NCBI GenBank assembly: GCA_002500505.1
Contig: DLRM01000064.1
Coordinates: forward strand, 1-64,000
Source of the DNA: Planctomycetes bacterium UBA7888
Lineage (GTDB): Bacteria > Planctomycetota > UBA1135
Direction: 5' to 3'
Length of the DNA stretch: 64,000 nt
Shown: positions 40,967-50,071 of the stretch, piece by piece
Layout: the number at the start of each line of letters is the position of its first letter
Position numbering within the stretch: position 1 is the first letter of the stretch
The notes under the pieces: model-generated
Seen by the model: only the letters and a program-made list of their open reading frames with translations
Told to the model about the DNA's origin: nothing
Databases searched by the model: none
Made by a program: the position numbers and the translations under genes

Positions 40967-42685
40967 CTAACGAGACGAGTCAAGTATAGCATGCGACCAT
41001 CTCCCACGCAGGGAGAGGATTACACCAGCTCCAATTCCCATCAATAACAGGGTAAGCCCCAAAAGAAGCCACTCTCCCTGCCGGATAAAGTCGCGAGTCT
41101 TCAATCCCAGAGCAATCATCGTGTTAACGAGCATGTAAACCGCAGGAAGAGTCAGGGGCCAATGAAGCCTGCCCCTCTGGCGGAGATACACAGCACCCGT
41201 CAGGAGAGCCAGGCCAGCCATTAGTTGATTCGTGCCCCCAAATAGAGTCCAAAGAGCCAGCCCCGCGGGTTTTCCATCAATCTCATAAAAAGCGAAGAAG
41301 AGAATCGAAGCACAGGCTAAGGCGGTGGCCAAAAACCGATTCGCCAAAAAACGCAACCTTCCATAGGATTGGGAAATCTCCTCAATATTGAAGCGGAGAA
41401 GTCGAGTTGCGGAGTCGAGCGTGGTCAGCGCAAAGGAGACAACCACCATGGCGACGAGAGTAACTGCCAAATCGGGATGAATCCCAAGCTCAGCAATAAA
41501 ACTCGCAGCCCCGCGAATAAAAATTCCAAGCTTTGCTCCCAAGGATTGGACCGCCCCCCAGTTGACATAAGCCTGGGCCCAAGCTTCTTTGCCCCCAAGG
41601 GTGGTTGTACATGCAAGCACAGCAATCAGCCCCAGCAAAGATTCCGCAATCATCCCGCCATAACCAATGGGCCGCGCATGCGTTTCGCAATCAAGCTGGC
41701 GCGCGGTCGTACCAGATGAGACGAGCGAATGGAATCCGCTCGCCGCTCCGCAGGCAATCGTAATAAAAACAAATGGGAAAATAGGAGGAGCTCCTGTCGG
41801 GTTTGGATTCACAGCGGGGGCATCGAAAACTGGCCCTTGCAAAAAGAAGCCAATGTACATCAAGATTAATCCCATCACTAAGAGGAGGGAGTTCAGGAAA
41901 TCACGCGCTTGTAAGAGAAGCCAAACCGGCAAAACAGATGCAGCGTATGCATAGACCATCAAAATCCAAATCCAAACCTTAAAGCTCGGCCAACCATCTC
42001 GAGAAACCCCAATCGTGGGGTTTGCATAACCCAATCCAATCAATCCGAGCAATCCAAGAAAGCCAATAAGAGTGACGGGCGCAAGAGGTTTCTTGCGGAC
42101 ATAAAGCAACCATCCCGCAAGCAAGGCAATCAACATGAGCCCTGCCGATGGCATCACCACTTCAGGAAAGGAAGTCACGCTTGAGGATAAATGGTCTGGC
42201 TGAAAATCATCTCCCCAGGAGAAGAGAGTGGCGATTACAAAAACAAAGACTCCCATCGCAAGAGAAACACCAAAGAAAATCAAAGCTAGAAATAAAGCCT
42301 TTGCCCGGGGCCCTAGAAGATCACCACAAACAGAACCAATCGTTTTTCCTTGGTGCCGTACCGAAAGCACAAGCGCGGAAAAATCGTGGACACATCCAAT
42401 CAAAATGGCACCAAAAACCACCCAACAAAGGGCGGGCAACCAACCCCAAAATACGGCCACAGCGGGGCCCAACATGGGAGCCAAGCCTGCAATGCTGGCG
42501 TAGTGGTGACCAAATAAAACGGGAGCCCGCGTTGGCACAAAGTCCACGCCGTCTTCTAAGACATGGGCAGGTGTTTGAGCGGAGGCGTCTAACTGAAATA
42601 TGCGCTTTGAGAGCCAGCCACTATAAAAACGATAGCCCAACCCATAGGCGAGCAATCCAAAAGCAGCAGCATATCCGGCGTGCAA
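40967..42685 (-). CDS. cstA: CstA-family carbon starvation/peptide or pyruvate transporter
   Basis: A 572-residue protein with about 14 to 16 membrane segments. Family features include LGYRFYSGWLSKRIFQLD, FVPTRAPVLFGHHYASIAG and the middle segment HSLVSSGTTARQLDCETHARPIGYG. It is shorter than E. coli CstA (about 700 residues), as in many non-enteric homologues. Members import peptides or pyruvate during carbon limitation. Start is TTG at 42685, right before the first helix and six bases after the SH3-gene stop. Next on the same strand is the odd tRNA. Confidence 0.92.
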   Translation of the reverse strand: MHAGYAAAFGLLAYGLGYRFYSGWLSKRIFQLDASAQTPAHVLEDGVDFVPTRAPVLFGHHYASIAGLAPMLGPAVAVFWGWLPALCWVVFGAILIGCVHDFSALVLSVRHQGKTIGSVCGDLLGPRAKALFLALIFFGVSLAMGVFVFVIATLFSWGDDFQPDHLSSSVTSFPEVVMPSAGLMLIALLAGWLLYVRKKPLAPVTLIGFLGLLGLIGLGYANPTIGVSRDGWPSFKVWIWILMVYAYAASVLPVWLLLQARDFLNSLLLVMGLILMYIGFFLQGPVFDAPAVNPNPTGAPPIFPFVFITIACGAASGFHSLVSSGTTARQLDCETHARPIGYGGMIAESLLGLIAVLACTTTLGGKEAWAQAYVNWGAVQSLGAKLGIFIRGAASFIAELGIHPDLAVTLVAMVVVSFALTTLDSATRLLRFNIEEISQSYGRLRFLANRFLATALACASILFFAFYEIDGKPAGLALWTLFGGTNQLMAGLALLTGAVYLRQRGRLHWPLTLPAVYMLVNTMIALGLKTRDFIRQGEWLLLGLTLLLMGIGAGVILSLRGRWSHAILDSSR

Positions 42686-42691
42686 AAGGCC

Positions 42692-43993
42692 CTACCAGGG
42701 TTTATTGCTACCCCAGGTGCTCTTCTTTTTAGATTTCTTTTCCGGGATGAGGAGCGGCTGGTCCAAGATAGGAGGAAGAACGCGAAGGTTCTCAATCTCC
42801 AAGACTCGATGCCCCTTCAGAGAAGACTTGCGCCAAATCCCCCGAACAGCAACTTCACGCCCTACATAATCGCGTAGATTAAAGCGGCCATCGCGAGACA
42901 AAACGGAATCCTTAGTATCACCCGTTGCAATCGTAAAAGGAACTGCGGAGTAAAGCTCTGGCAAGAACTCCATTTTGCCCACTAAAGAGTAGCTCGAGGC
43001 CAATCCATCAATTCCACGTGTCGCAGAGGCTTCAAGAGCGTGGAATTGGGATACGCTCGACGCATCTCCAGTAGACAACATGCGGAGGCGTTCCAGACGG
43101 TCTAGCCCGGCCTGCGCGCGCTCCAGGGTGGCGGACTCGTCGCTTGTCCACAAAACGGCCCCCAAAATGGATTCAATCTTTCCAGCAAGATTAGAATTCC
43201 ACCCCATGGCAGAGAGTTCGGTCAAACCAGCCTCAGCCTCGTCCAATTGGTCCAAGCTTTTGGGCTCTTTGGGCTCTTCGATTGTCTCATCCATCTCGGC
43301 GGAAACCACTTCAGTCGCAGTAGCTTCCGGCGACGTTTCGGCGATATCGACTTTCACCAAACCGATGTCTTCAGTTGGCGTTTTTTCAACCACTTCCGTG
43401 GGCACATCTTCCACCAAAATTTCTTCGGGAATCTCTTTAACAAGCTCCATACCCGAAACGGCATCTTCGGGCATGGCCTCTAGCCAGAGTGCATCCCAAT
43501 TAGCTGGAGCTTTATCCAAAAGAACAATGGACTCAGACAAGACCCAAGCGCCCAAATTTTCGGGCGCACGAACGCGTAACCATTTTTCCTTTTCTTCCAA
43601 AATGTACACGCGGTCGCCTTTCAGAAACTGGCCGACGGGATAAGACTTTGCAGAAGTGGCCGGTAAAGGGCGAGCACGGACATGGGTAGCATTCAAGGTC
43701 CCAACATCGCCCTCACGATCCACGAACTCTCCATAGACCCAGACCTCAAATCCACCCGGAACTTGAATCCGAGACCAAGGCTGTCGCTGGGCAACCACCC
43801 GGATAGGCGTATCCGGAAGCAGGTCCGTTAAGACCGGTGTTTCCGAGTGGCAAAAAGAGCGAACCGTAGCGGCATGCTCCCCCACTTGGGCGTACAGAAA
43901 AGAAGGTGCCTCTTCTTGTGGAAGGGCCGGAAAGATGAGAGTGAATGCGGCGAAGGACAGCATGAGAGTCTTGTACGGTGGCCGGGTGACCAC
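42692..43993 (-). CDS. Exported SH3-domain protein of unknown function
   Basis: A 433-residue exported protein. The signal is MLSFAAFTLIFPALP, and two bacterial SH3-like repeats follow (about residues 35-95 and 100-160; each ends with a Trp and a GxWV or EVWV strand). A long acidic linker rich in Glu, Val and Thr spans about 185-250. A C-terminal region holds a beta-rich segment and a basic tail. The SH3b modules suggest binding to peptidoglycan. Start is GTG at 43993, which gives a positive residue before the signal; ATG at 43963 is an alternative. Confidence 0.7.
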   Translation of the reverse strand: MVTRPPYKTLMLSFAAFTLIFPALPQEEAPSFLYAQVGEHAATVRSFCHSETPVLTDLLPDTPIRVVAQRQPWSRIQVPGGFEVWVYGEFVDREGDVGTLNATHVRARPLPATSAKSYPVGQFLKGDRVYILEEKEKWLRVRAPENLGAWVLSESIVLLDKAPANWDALWLEAMPEDAVSGMELVKEIPEEILVEDVPTEVVEKTPTEDIGLVKVDIAETSPEATATEVVSAEMDETIEEPKEPKSLDQLDEAEAGLTELSAMGWNSNLAGKIESILGAVLWTSDESATLERAQAGLDRLERLRMLSTGDASSVSQFHALEASATRGIDGLASSYSLVGKMEFLPELYSAVPFTIATGDTKDSVLSRDGRFNLRDYVGREVAVRGIWRKSSLKGHRVLEIENLRVLPPILDQPLLIPEKKSKKKSTWGSNKPW

Positions 43994-44070
43994 TCCTGCG
44001 CAGTTTGACGAATGAAGTTCACCGATTCAAGCCTCTAGCCCTATAAAAGCTCCTCCCGGAAAAAGTTTGG

Positions 44071-45294
44071 TCACTTATTGAGAAAGATGCCGTGGCGGGC
44101 GAAGACGGCATCCCTGTAGTCCAATATTTTGCGCACGTAGCCCCGTTTCTCCCGATAGGTCCCTGGAAAGAAGCTCCGCTTGAATCCATAAACCAACAAA
44201 TCGGACACCTGTTTGGGGCGGAGATGGAAGGCTTCGACGGCTTTCTCCCACTCCTTTGTGACCGTCGTTCGTGAGACGAGGCGGTTATCAGTGCAAATGG
44301 TCGTGGACAACCTTTCCCGCAGCATTTTCTTCATGGGGTGGGCTTCAAGAGAACGTAGGCCGGGAATCGTTTGCAGGTTCGAAGTCAAACAAACTTCCAA
44401 GGTGATTCGACGATCAGCAATATATTCGGTAAGTCGCTTGATGTACTGCCGCTTTTGGATGATGGCTGGGTCAGTAACATAGTCCGTGGAAAAAAGCCAA
44501 GTGCCATGACCAATGCGGTCTGCGTGACACTCTGTAATCGCTTGGAAGATGGATTCGGGTCCGTAATCTTCACCTGCATGAACGGTTTTCCCAAGAAATG
44601 CTTGATGGGCTAAGGCATAAGCTCGCTGATGATCTGCGGCGGGATACCCCCCCTCTTTCCCAGCGAGGTCCACGCCACAAACTGGGACCCCATGTTCGTC
44701 GCGAGCACGGAGAGAGGCGCGCACTAAAGATTCCGATGCCAAGCCAAACATTTGTTCTTCCGGCATTTCCGGAAAAGCTTCGAACATGGCCTCGTAGTTC
44801 CGAGAGAACCCAGACATAAAAAAACGCATCGCACAAACCACAATTCCCGCATGGAAAGGCGGTTCAGTTCCATCCCGGACTTCAGGTCGTGCGTTAAATC
44901 CTTTCGCAGCGCGCTCAATTCCATCGGAAACTGCACACAAGACTTCGACAACGCCAAAACCTGGACGGGCATGCAACTGCGGGGCAAATCGAATTTCGAT
45001 GTAGCGAACCCCTTCTTCCTGGTTATCCACGCAAAGTTCAAATGTTGCCCGCTCAAGAGCTTCGTAATCCTGAAGGACAGAGCAGGTTAATCCAAAACCC
45101 TGTAAGTACTCACTCAAATTGCGGTATCGGTCCTTAAAGACTTTGGCGTACAGCCCCTTTTCGGAGTAGGCGGGCAATTTCACGCGCCGCTCCCGCGCCA
45201 TTTCAATAAGCGTGCGCGAGCGCAAAGACCCATCTAGGTGAAGATGAAGGTCGCTCTTGGGGAGTTCCAGCAGAAGTTCGCGGCTAAGTTTCAT
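44071..45294 (-). CDS. Adenosine deaminase-family protein
   Basis: A 407-residue metal-dependent deaminase. Zinc ligands are in SDLHLHLDGSL (about residues 15-25), HAGEDYG and the histidine of RIGHG; the last aspartate is in TTICTDN, where family members usually have NTDDP. The length is some 60 residues above the usual enzyme, mostly due to an insertion near 135-170 (GFNARPEVRDGTEPPFHAG). Adenosine to inosine is the likely reaction, but other purine-type substrates cannot be excluded. I start at ATG 45294, eight bases after TAAGCT; the frame is open upstream but gives no family match. Confidence 0.9.
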   Translation of the reverse strand: MKLSRELLLELPKSDLHLHLDGSLRSRTLIEMARERRVKLPAYSEKGLYAKVFKDRYRNLSEYLQGFGLTCSVLQDYEALERATFELCVDNQEEGVRYIEIRFAPQLHARPGFGVVEVLCAVSDGIERAAKGFNARPEVRDGTEPPFHAGIVVCAMRFFMSGFSRNYEAMFEAFPEMPEEQMFGLASESLVRASLRARDEHGVPVCGVDLAGKEGGYPAADHQRAYALAHQAFLGKTVHAGEDYGPESIFQAITECHADRIGHGTWLFSTDYVTDPAIIQKRQYIKRLTEYIADRRITLEVCLTSNLQTIPGLRSLEAHPMKKMLRERLSTTICTDNRLVSRTTVTKEWEKAVEAFHLRPKQVSDLLVYGFKRSFFPGTYREKRGYVRKILDYRDAVFARHGIFLNK

Positions 45295-45302
45295 GCCGCG
45301 CC

Positions 45303-45308
45303 AGCTTA
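45303..45308 (-). promoter_or_regulatory. Putative -10 box, leaderless
   Basis: On the minus strand TAAGCT, eight bases before the ATG at 45294. It supports that start over two ATGs further upstream. Confidence 0.45.
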
Positions 45309-45370
45309 CTCCCTCGCATCCACCTTCCGCCATCTCTTGATGAGGCAAAAAGTTGCACAACTAGGCTTCC

Positions 45371-47911
45371 TTACTGCTGAGTCTCAGCAATCATCTTAGT
45401 TAGACGATGTAAGTAGCCCCGAAAAACAGCTTTCCTGTCCTGAGGAGCAAGCTCAATCGAACGCTTGGATGCTATCAGGGCTTCTTCGTGATTCCCATTA
45501 GCAAAATGAGCCCAAGCGAGAGTGTCGACTGGACAATCCCCCCCATGTTCACAGAGATATTCAAGAGGGTAATCCTTAAGTGCCGACTCAATAATTGCGA
45601 GCCCTTCAACAAAATCGGTGTCCAGATCTGGGCGATCCGGATCCACGAGTCGCCACGCTTCGATGATGCTGTTTTTAACCTCGAGAAACTTTACGTCATT
45701 TGAAAGCTCAACTACATATGGGTGATCCTCCCCATATTGTGACAGATGTCCAGCCTTTGCAAGTTTCGCAATTGAAAGCGCATCGGAATATTTCTTGCGA
45801 ATTGAAAGGTGCTGTAGATGTCGGTACACAATGTCATTCGTGGAAGGATTCACATCCCCCAAAAGGTTGCGTATCCCCCTGGCAGCCTTTTCATGTAAAA
45901 GCTCCGGCTCGCGCCATAGACCTTCGGGATAGTCTTCCGCACTACCCTCCAAGGATGCAATTATAATTTGATCTAAAATGCCAGCCAATAAGCTCATCGT
46001 TTTCAAAGTGAGAGGATGTCCTTCTCCAAGCGAGTCAAGCAGTTTCCCCAGCCCATCCCTAGCCTCTGCTTCCGCCTCCTCTAAGCGGTCAAGATCCTGG
46101 TAGAGCGTGATGAGATTGTGCCGTGTCAGCAAGGTAGATGGGTGGTCAACCCCAAGCGATGCCTCCTGAAGGTGCAGAACTTTTTTGAAAATGCTCGCAG
46201 CGCGGACGAAATTTCCTGTTGTCGCAAAATGTGCTCCAAGGTTCCCCAAAGCTGAAAGTGTCTGCGGATGCTGCTCCCCTAAAAGTCGTTTCCGTTCAAC
46301 CAAAACAAGCTCAAAAGCATCCGCTGCTTCATTAATTTTCCCAAGGCGCTGATGCACACCTGCCAAATTGTTCAGGGTCTTCAGTGTTGACAAATTGTCC
46401 AAACCCAAGGTGACCTTCAGGCCTTCGAACGAATTCTGCAATAATTCCTCAGCTTTCTCATAATTACCAAGTTTTATTTCAACAACTCCAAGACTGTCTT
46501 GAGCCATTAGGGCTTCGACCGAATTCTTTCCATTAAGATTCTCTCTTAAACGTAGTAACTCGCGAAAGGATGCCTTCGCCTCATCATATCGGCCTAATTC
46601 CCTCAAAGCATGGGCTCGAGAATTCGTTGCTTCAAGATAGATTTCTTGCCCTTCGGTTAGACCAGATTCAAAAAGTACAAAAACTTCATCGAGTAACGTA
46701 ATTGCACGCTTGAAATCGCCCGTCTCACGTAACACTTTCGCTAAGGTCATCAATACGTTTGCCCGCATGCTTGGCCCCGTAACCTCAGAACGAACCAAGG
46801 TTTCTGCCGTGGCAAGGATTTCTTGAATTCTCTCCGGACTATTTGTGGTTCCAGTAGGCTCAAGAGCCGCAATCATTCCCTGTAGAGCATCCGCCGCCGC
46901 TACTGCAGTCTTTTGGCTTTGAAGTGATTGCCTCCAAAAGAAAAGACTGACTAGTAGCCCACATATAAGGGCACTCAAGGCTAAAGAAGCCACAGAGTGG
47001 CGACAGGTCCACTTCCACCCCCGGTAAAGGAGGCTTGGCGGTTTGGCTAGAATCGGTTCATTGGCCAAAAATCGCCGTAAGTCCGCAGCAAAATCCTTCA
47101 TGGACTGAAAACGTCGACTACTTTCCTTTTCCATTGCCTTCAAACAAATAACCGCCAAGGAATGCGGACAACGCGAGCGAATCTTTCGGGGATCCGGCGG
47201 ATCCTCCATAATAATTTTTTCTAGAACCTGCTGACTTGTATCGCCCTCAAAGGGGCGCTGAAGAGCTAAAGCTTCCCATAGTGAGACGCCCAGACTAAAA
47301 ACATCTGTTCGGTGGTCGATACCAATACGCTTCGACATCGCTTGCTCAGGTGACATATAAAACGGTGTGCCAGAAAATTCTCCCGTGCGACTGAGCTCTA
47401 GTGCGTCTTCCACTTGTGCCAACCCAAAGTCAGCAATCTTCGGGTCGCCCTCTTTAGTCAAAAGAATATTAGCCGGTTTGACATCCCGATGGATGATGCC
47501 GCCATCGTGGGCTTGTTGAAGGGCATCAGCGACTTGGGCAAAAAGTTTGGCAACCTTCTCGTAATAGTCTGCGGGTAACTCAGAAAGATTTCTATCTGCT
47601 TTGATGCGGCCGGAGAGGGAGGAGCCTCCTTCCACCAACTCTTGAGCTATAAAATGAACGCCTTCAGCTTCACCAACCTGGTGTACAGCCACAATGTGGG
47701 AATGGGAAAGTCGAGCACCAGCCATAGCCTCACGCTGGAAGCGTTGGAGCGATGTCGGCGACATCGCAATATGCGGAGCAAGAATTTTGAGAGCCACCCG
47801 ACGCCCCAAAGAGGTCTGCACAGCTTCCCAAACCGTCCCCATACCCCCACTCCCCAACTCACGAATGAGCTCAAAATCGCCGAGGCGACGACCCGGGGTG
47901 GTGGTGGTCAT
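45371..47911 (-). CDS. PknB-type Ser/Thr protein kinase with TPR-like sensor domain
   Basis: An 846-residue membrane kinase. The catalytic domain (about 13-280) is complete: GSGGMG loop at 20-25, K42, HRDVKPAN at 141-148, DFG at 161-163, and SPE at 187-189. A membrane helix lies at about 307-326. The exported or distal part (330-846) carries repeated helical pairs of tetratricopeptide type, such as ALRELGRYDEAKASFRELLRL, LGNYEKAEELLQNSFEGL and LGKINEAADAFELVLVERK. Kinase-TPR proteins of this plan are numerous in planctomycetes. Substrate and signal are unknown. Promoter TACACT lies eight bases before the ATG. Confidence 0.95.
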   Translation of the reverse strand: MTTTTPGRRLGDFELIRELGSGGMGTVWEAVQTSLGRRVALKILAPHIAMSPTSLQRFQREAMAGARLSHSHIVAVHQVGEAEGVHFIAQELVEGGSSLSGRIKADRNLSELPADYYEKVAKLFAQVADALQQAHDGGIIHRDVKPANILLTKEGDPKIADFGLAQVEDALELSRTGEFSGTPFYMSPEQAMSKRIGIDHRTDVFSLGVSLWEALALQRPFEGDTSQQVLEKIIMEDPPDPRKIRSRCPHSLAVICLKAMEKESSRRFQSMKDFAADLRRFLANEPILAKPPSLLYRGWKWTCRHSVASLALSALICGLLVSLFFWRQSLQSQKTAVAAADALQGMIAALEPTGTTNSPERIQEILATAETLVRSEVTGPSMRANVLMTLAKVLRETGDFKRAITLLDEVFVLFESGLTEGQEIYLEATNSRAHALRELGRYDEAKASFRELLRLRENLNGKNSVEALMAQDSLGVVEIKLGNYEKAEELLQNSFEGLKVTLGLDNLSTLKTLNNLAGVHQRLGKINEAADAFELVLVERKRLLGEQHPQTLSALGNLGAHFATTGNFVRAASIFKKVLHLQEASLGVDHPSTLLTRHNLITLYQDLDRLEEAEAEARDGLGKLLDSLGEGHPLTLKTMSLLAGILDQIIIASLEGSAEDYPEGLWREPELLHEKAARGIRNLLGDVNPSTNDIVYRHLQHLSIRKKYSDALSIAKLAKAGHLSQYGEDHPYVVELSNDVKFLEVKNSIIEAWRLVDPDRPDLDTDFVEGLAIIESALKDYPLEYLCEHGGDCPVDTLAWAHFANGNHEEALIASKRSIELAPQDRKAVFRGYLHRLTKMIAETQQ

Positions 47912-47919
47912 GCGTTTTC

Positions 47920-47925
47920 AGTGTA
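47920..47925 (-). promoter_or_regulatory. Putative -10 box, leaderless
   Basis: On the minus strand TACACT, eight bases before the ATG at 47911 of the kinase gene. No good -35. Confidence 0.45.
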
Positions 47926-47945
47926 ATGAAACTTTCTTTCAATTC

Positions 47946-47974
47946 TTGGTCTTTTAAGCAGTTCGGCCTAGGAT
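47946..47974 (+). promoter_or_regulatory. Sigma-70-like promoter, leaderless
   Basis: TTGGTC (47946-47951) and TAGGAT (47969-47974) are separated by 17 bases, the ideal distance. The ATG of the cutC-like gene follows nine bases later. This is the best promoter of the TANNNT set because both hexamers are visible. Confidence 0.6.
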
Positions 47975-47983
47975 GCGGCTTCA

Positions 47984-48619
47984 ATGAGAATCGAAAGATG
48001 TGTTGAGAACTTGGAGCAGGCAATTCTAGTCGAGCATGAGGATGCAGATCGCTTGGAATTATGCTCCCGCCTGGACCTAGACGGGTTAACACCTGGCCAA
48101 AAGACCTTTTTGTCTATCAGGGAAAAAGTTCCGCTCCCCATCCGAGCAATGATTCGAATTCATCCTGGCCCCTTTGTGGCAGACTCTCAAACTCTGGAGG
48201 AGATGATTCAGCAAATTTCCTGGTTCAAAGAGAACAAAGTAGATGGCTTTGTATTAGGTTTGCTGAAAGATGGAAACATCGACGTTGAAGGGTGCCAATC
48301 TCTTTTAGAGGAATGCCACCCTCTTCCAGTCACATTCCATAAGGCTTTTGATGCATGCGAAAATCTCGAGGAAAACTTATCCACTCTTATCAAAATGGGT
48401 TTCGAGAGCGTCCTTACTTCTGGTGGTTGTCCTACCGCTAAAGAGGGCGCCCCGATGCTTCAAAAACTCGTTTCTCTTGCAGGGAATCACATCCATGTGA
48501 TTGTTGCCGGAAAAGTCCGGCCATATAACTTGTCTGAAATCGAAAGAGAAACCAAAGCCAGCTATTTCCACTATCGAGTGGATGAAAAAACTATACCGAA
48601 ACAGCGAAATAGGACGTGA
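47984..48619 (+). CDS. cutC: CutC-family protein
   Basis: A 211-residue TIM-barrel protein of the CutC family, named for copper tolerance; its true reaction is unsettled. Family features are the start RIERCVENLEQAILVEHEDADRLELC, the VDGFVLGLL strand, HKAFD, and LTSGGCPTAKEG. It is slightly shorter than usual (about 240). Its stop overlaps the GTG start of the next gene (GTGA), so the two are coupled. Promoter with both hexamers upstream. Confidence 0.88.
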   Translation: MRIERCVENLEQAILVEHEDADRLELCSRLDLDGLTPGQKTFLSIREKVPLPIRAMIRIHPGPFVADSQTLEEMIQQISWFKENKVDGFVLGLLKDGNIDVEGCQSLLEECHPLPVTFHKAFDACENLEENLSTLIKMGFESVLTSGGCPTAKEGAPMLQKLVSLAGNHIHVIVAGKVRPYNLSEIERETKASYFHYRVDEKTIPKQRNRT

Positions 48620-49323
48620 TTCCCCCAAAGCCTCGACCCGCAAAGCTCGAATCTGAAATGCTGCCTGAATCTCAATGGGGTTCCACTCTCACTCCTGGCT
48701 CTACGGCTATTCTTTGCGATTTAGGGATGGTCATGGTTGATTTTAATCGAGAGCGTTTCCCTAATCGCTTTGAAGAAGTCCTCGAGCGACCCTTCCCCAA
48801 GAAATGTGTTGCGGACTTAGATGATGTGCGAAAAGGATTTGAAAGCGGCGCACTGAGCGAAGAGGAATTTTCAAGCGAACTGCTCCGCTTGCTTCAGCTG
48901 AGCCCAAAACACCTTCCCACCCTCCGAGAACTCTGGCCTTGCATCTTCACTCCCGTCCCTGAAACCATTGCTCTTCTCCGTGGTGCTCTCGCCCAACCAA
49001 ATACGACCTTGGTGGTGGTGAGCGATACGGACCCCTGGCGAGAAAGGGCCTGCGCTGTGGATTTTGGCTTGGAAGACCTTATGGCTGAGGCCGTCTGCTC
49101 CCATCAGCAGGATGTCCGGCCGAAATGGGAAGACGCTTCTATGTGGCTAAAGGCACGGAAAATCGCTGAAGCGCACTTGGACAATGCTGTGGAAATCGTG
49201 ATTGCTATTGACGACCAGAAGCTGCATTGCGAGCGCGCTCTTCAATGCGGAGCCGCCACGCATGCTCATCTGCATACCACCCCGGAAAGCCTTCGAGACT
49301 TCTTTCTCCAATTGAATCGTTAG
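48616..49323 (+). CDS. HAD-superfamily hydrolase (YihX-like)
   Basis: A 235-residue protein with start GTG in a GTGA overlap. Motif I is AILCDLGMVMVDFN (about residues 31-44), the DLGNV variant of YihX-type glucose-1-phosphatases; motif II is VVVSDTD and the late motif has IAIDDQ. A helical cap lies between about 45 and 115. Phosphatase activity on a small phosphate ester is expected. The N-terminal 25 residues lie before the fold and may mean translation begins at ATG 48658. Followed by the tRNA-Pro gene. Confidence 0.75.
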   Translation: MIPPKPRPAKLESEMLPESQWGSTLTPGSTAILCDLGMVMVDFNRERFPNRFEEVLERPFPKKCVADLDDVRKGFESGALSEEEFSSELLRLLQLSPKHLPTLRELWPCIFTPVPETIALLRGALAQPNTTLVVVSDTDPWRERACAVDFGLEDLMAEAVCSHQQDVRPKWEDASMWLKARKIAEAHLDNAVEIVIAIDDQKLHCERALQCGAATHAHLHTTPESLRDFFLQLNR

Positions 49324-49366
49324 CGTATGCCGTGCCGCGTCGCTATCCTGTGCGGCCCTTTTGGTT

Positions 49367-49443
49367 CGGGGAGTGGCGCAGCCTGGTAGCGCACCTGCTT
49401 TGGGAGCAGGGGGTCGCAGGTTCAAATCCTGTCTCCCCGACCA
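49367..49443 (+). tRNA. tRNA-Pro (anticodon TGG)
   Basis: A complete 77-base tRNA with encoded CCA. Acceptor CGGGGAG pairs with CTCCCCG. D-loop AGCCTGGTA, anticodon loop TTTGGGA (anticodon TGG at 49401-49403), variable loop GGGTC, T-loop TTCAAAT, and A73. C1-G72 and A73 are the expected proline identity elements. All stems pair. Confidence 0.96.
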
Positions 49444-49536
49444 TTTCAAACATCTACCCAATCTATGGGAAGATTTTTCCGCATTTATCGGCAAGAAATC
49501 CCAGCAGAGCGGATTACAACGATTGTGTTACGGGCA

Positions 49537-50016
49537 CTACTGAACAAGTTTTCCTTGTGCGTAAGTGTACTCACCAACCTCCAAGTCCTCGTAAGCCTCT
49601 CCATCCAAAATGACGTGATCACCAACCCATTCCAGAACCTTGGGTGCGTCAGAATTGGTTCCAGGGAAAATTAGAGAAAAAGACTCGGAAGCGAACTTAC
49701 CTTCCACAACCATTTTCTCTCCTTTCGATATAGAGCCAGGGAAGTGAAGGATGGTGTCGTCAAAGGAAAAAAGGGTGTCTCCATTCCGAATGTCCAAAAC
49801 AAAGCTGCGGCAGCGCCAGTCACGCCTACCCTCAATCTCCTCGAAGTCGAGTCGCCTAACTGTTGACTTGAGCACCACGTCGCCCTCTAGGGATTCCGAT
49901 ATTTTTCTGACAGTGGTTGTTTTCCCGTTTTGCCCCGATGTTTCCCTCTTAATACTGAATGAGCAGGAAACAAGAAAAAGGAGGAAACAAGAAGAAAAAA
50001 CTCGATTGAATGTCAT
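49537..50016 (-). CDS. Lipoprotein of unknown function
   Basis: A 159-residue lipoprotein. The signal FNRVFSSCFLLFLVSC ends in the lipobox LVSC. The mature part is polar and beta-rich with an acidic C-terminal half (SDAPKVLEWVGDHVILDGEAYEDLEVG). I recognise no family. I start at ATG 50016 because it alone gives a lipobox, and TACACT lies six bases before it; the long upstream frame crosses this promoter. It converges with tRNA-Pro. Confidence 0.75.
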   Translation of the reverse strand: MTFNRVFSSCFLLFLVSCSFSIKRETSGQNGKTTTVRKISESLEGDVVLKSTVRRLDFEEIEGRRDWRCRSFVLDIRNGDTLFSFDDTILHFPGSISKGEKMVVEGKFASESFSLIFPGTNSDAPKVLEWVGDHVILDGEAYEDLEVGEYTYAQGKLVQ

Positions 50017-50022
50017 GAAACA

Positions 50023-50028
50023 AGTGTA
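50023..50028 (-). promoter_or_regulatory. Putative -10 box, leaderless
   Basis: On the minus strand TACACT, six bases before the ATG at 50016. Confidence 0.5.
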
Positions 50029-50071
50029 ACAAAGAGTCCCTCGATGGGCCTTACAGGGCGCCTTGGTTTGA

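Noticed and set aside
42148..42732. Plus-strand open frame of 194 codons
   Set aside because: Antisense to cstA; basic, repeat-free and without a start signal.
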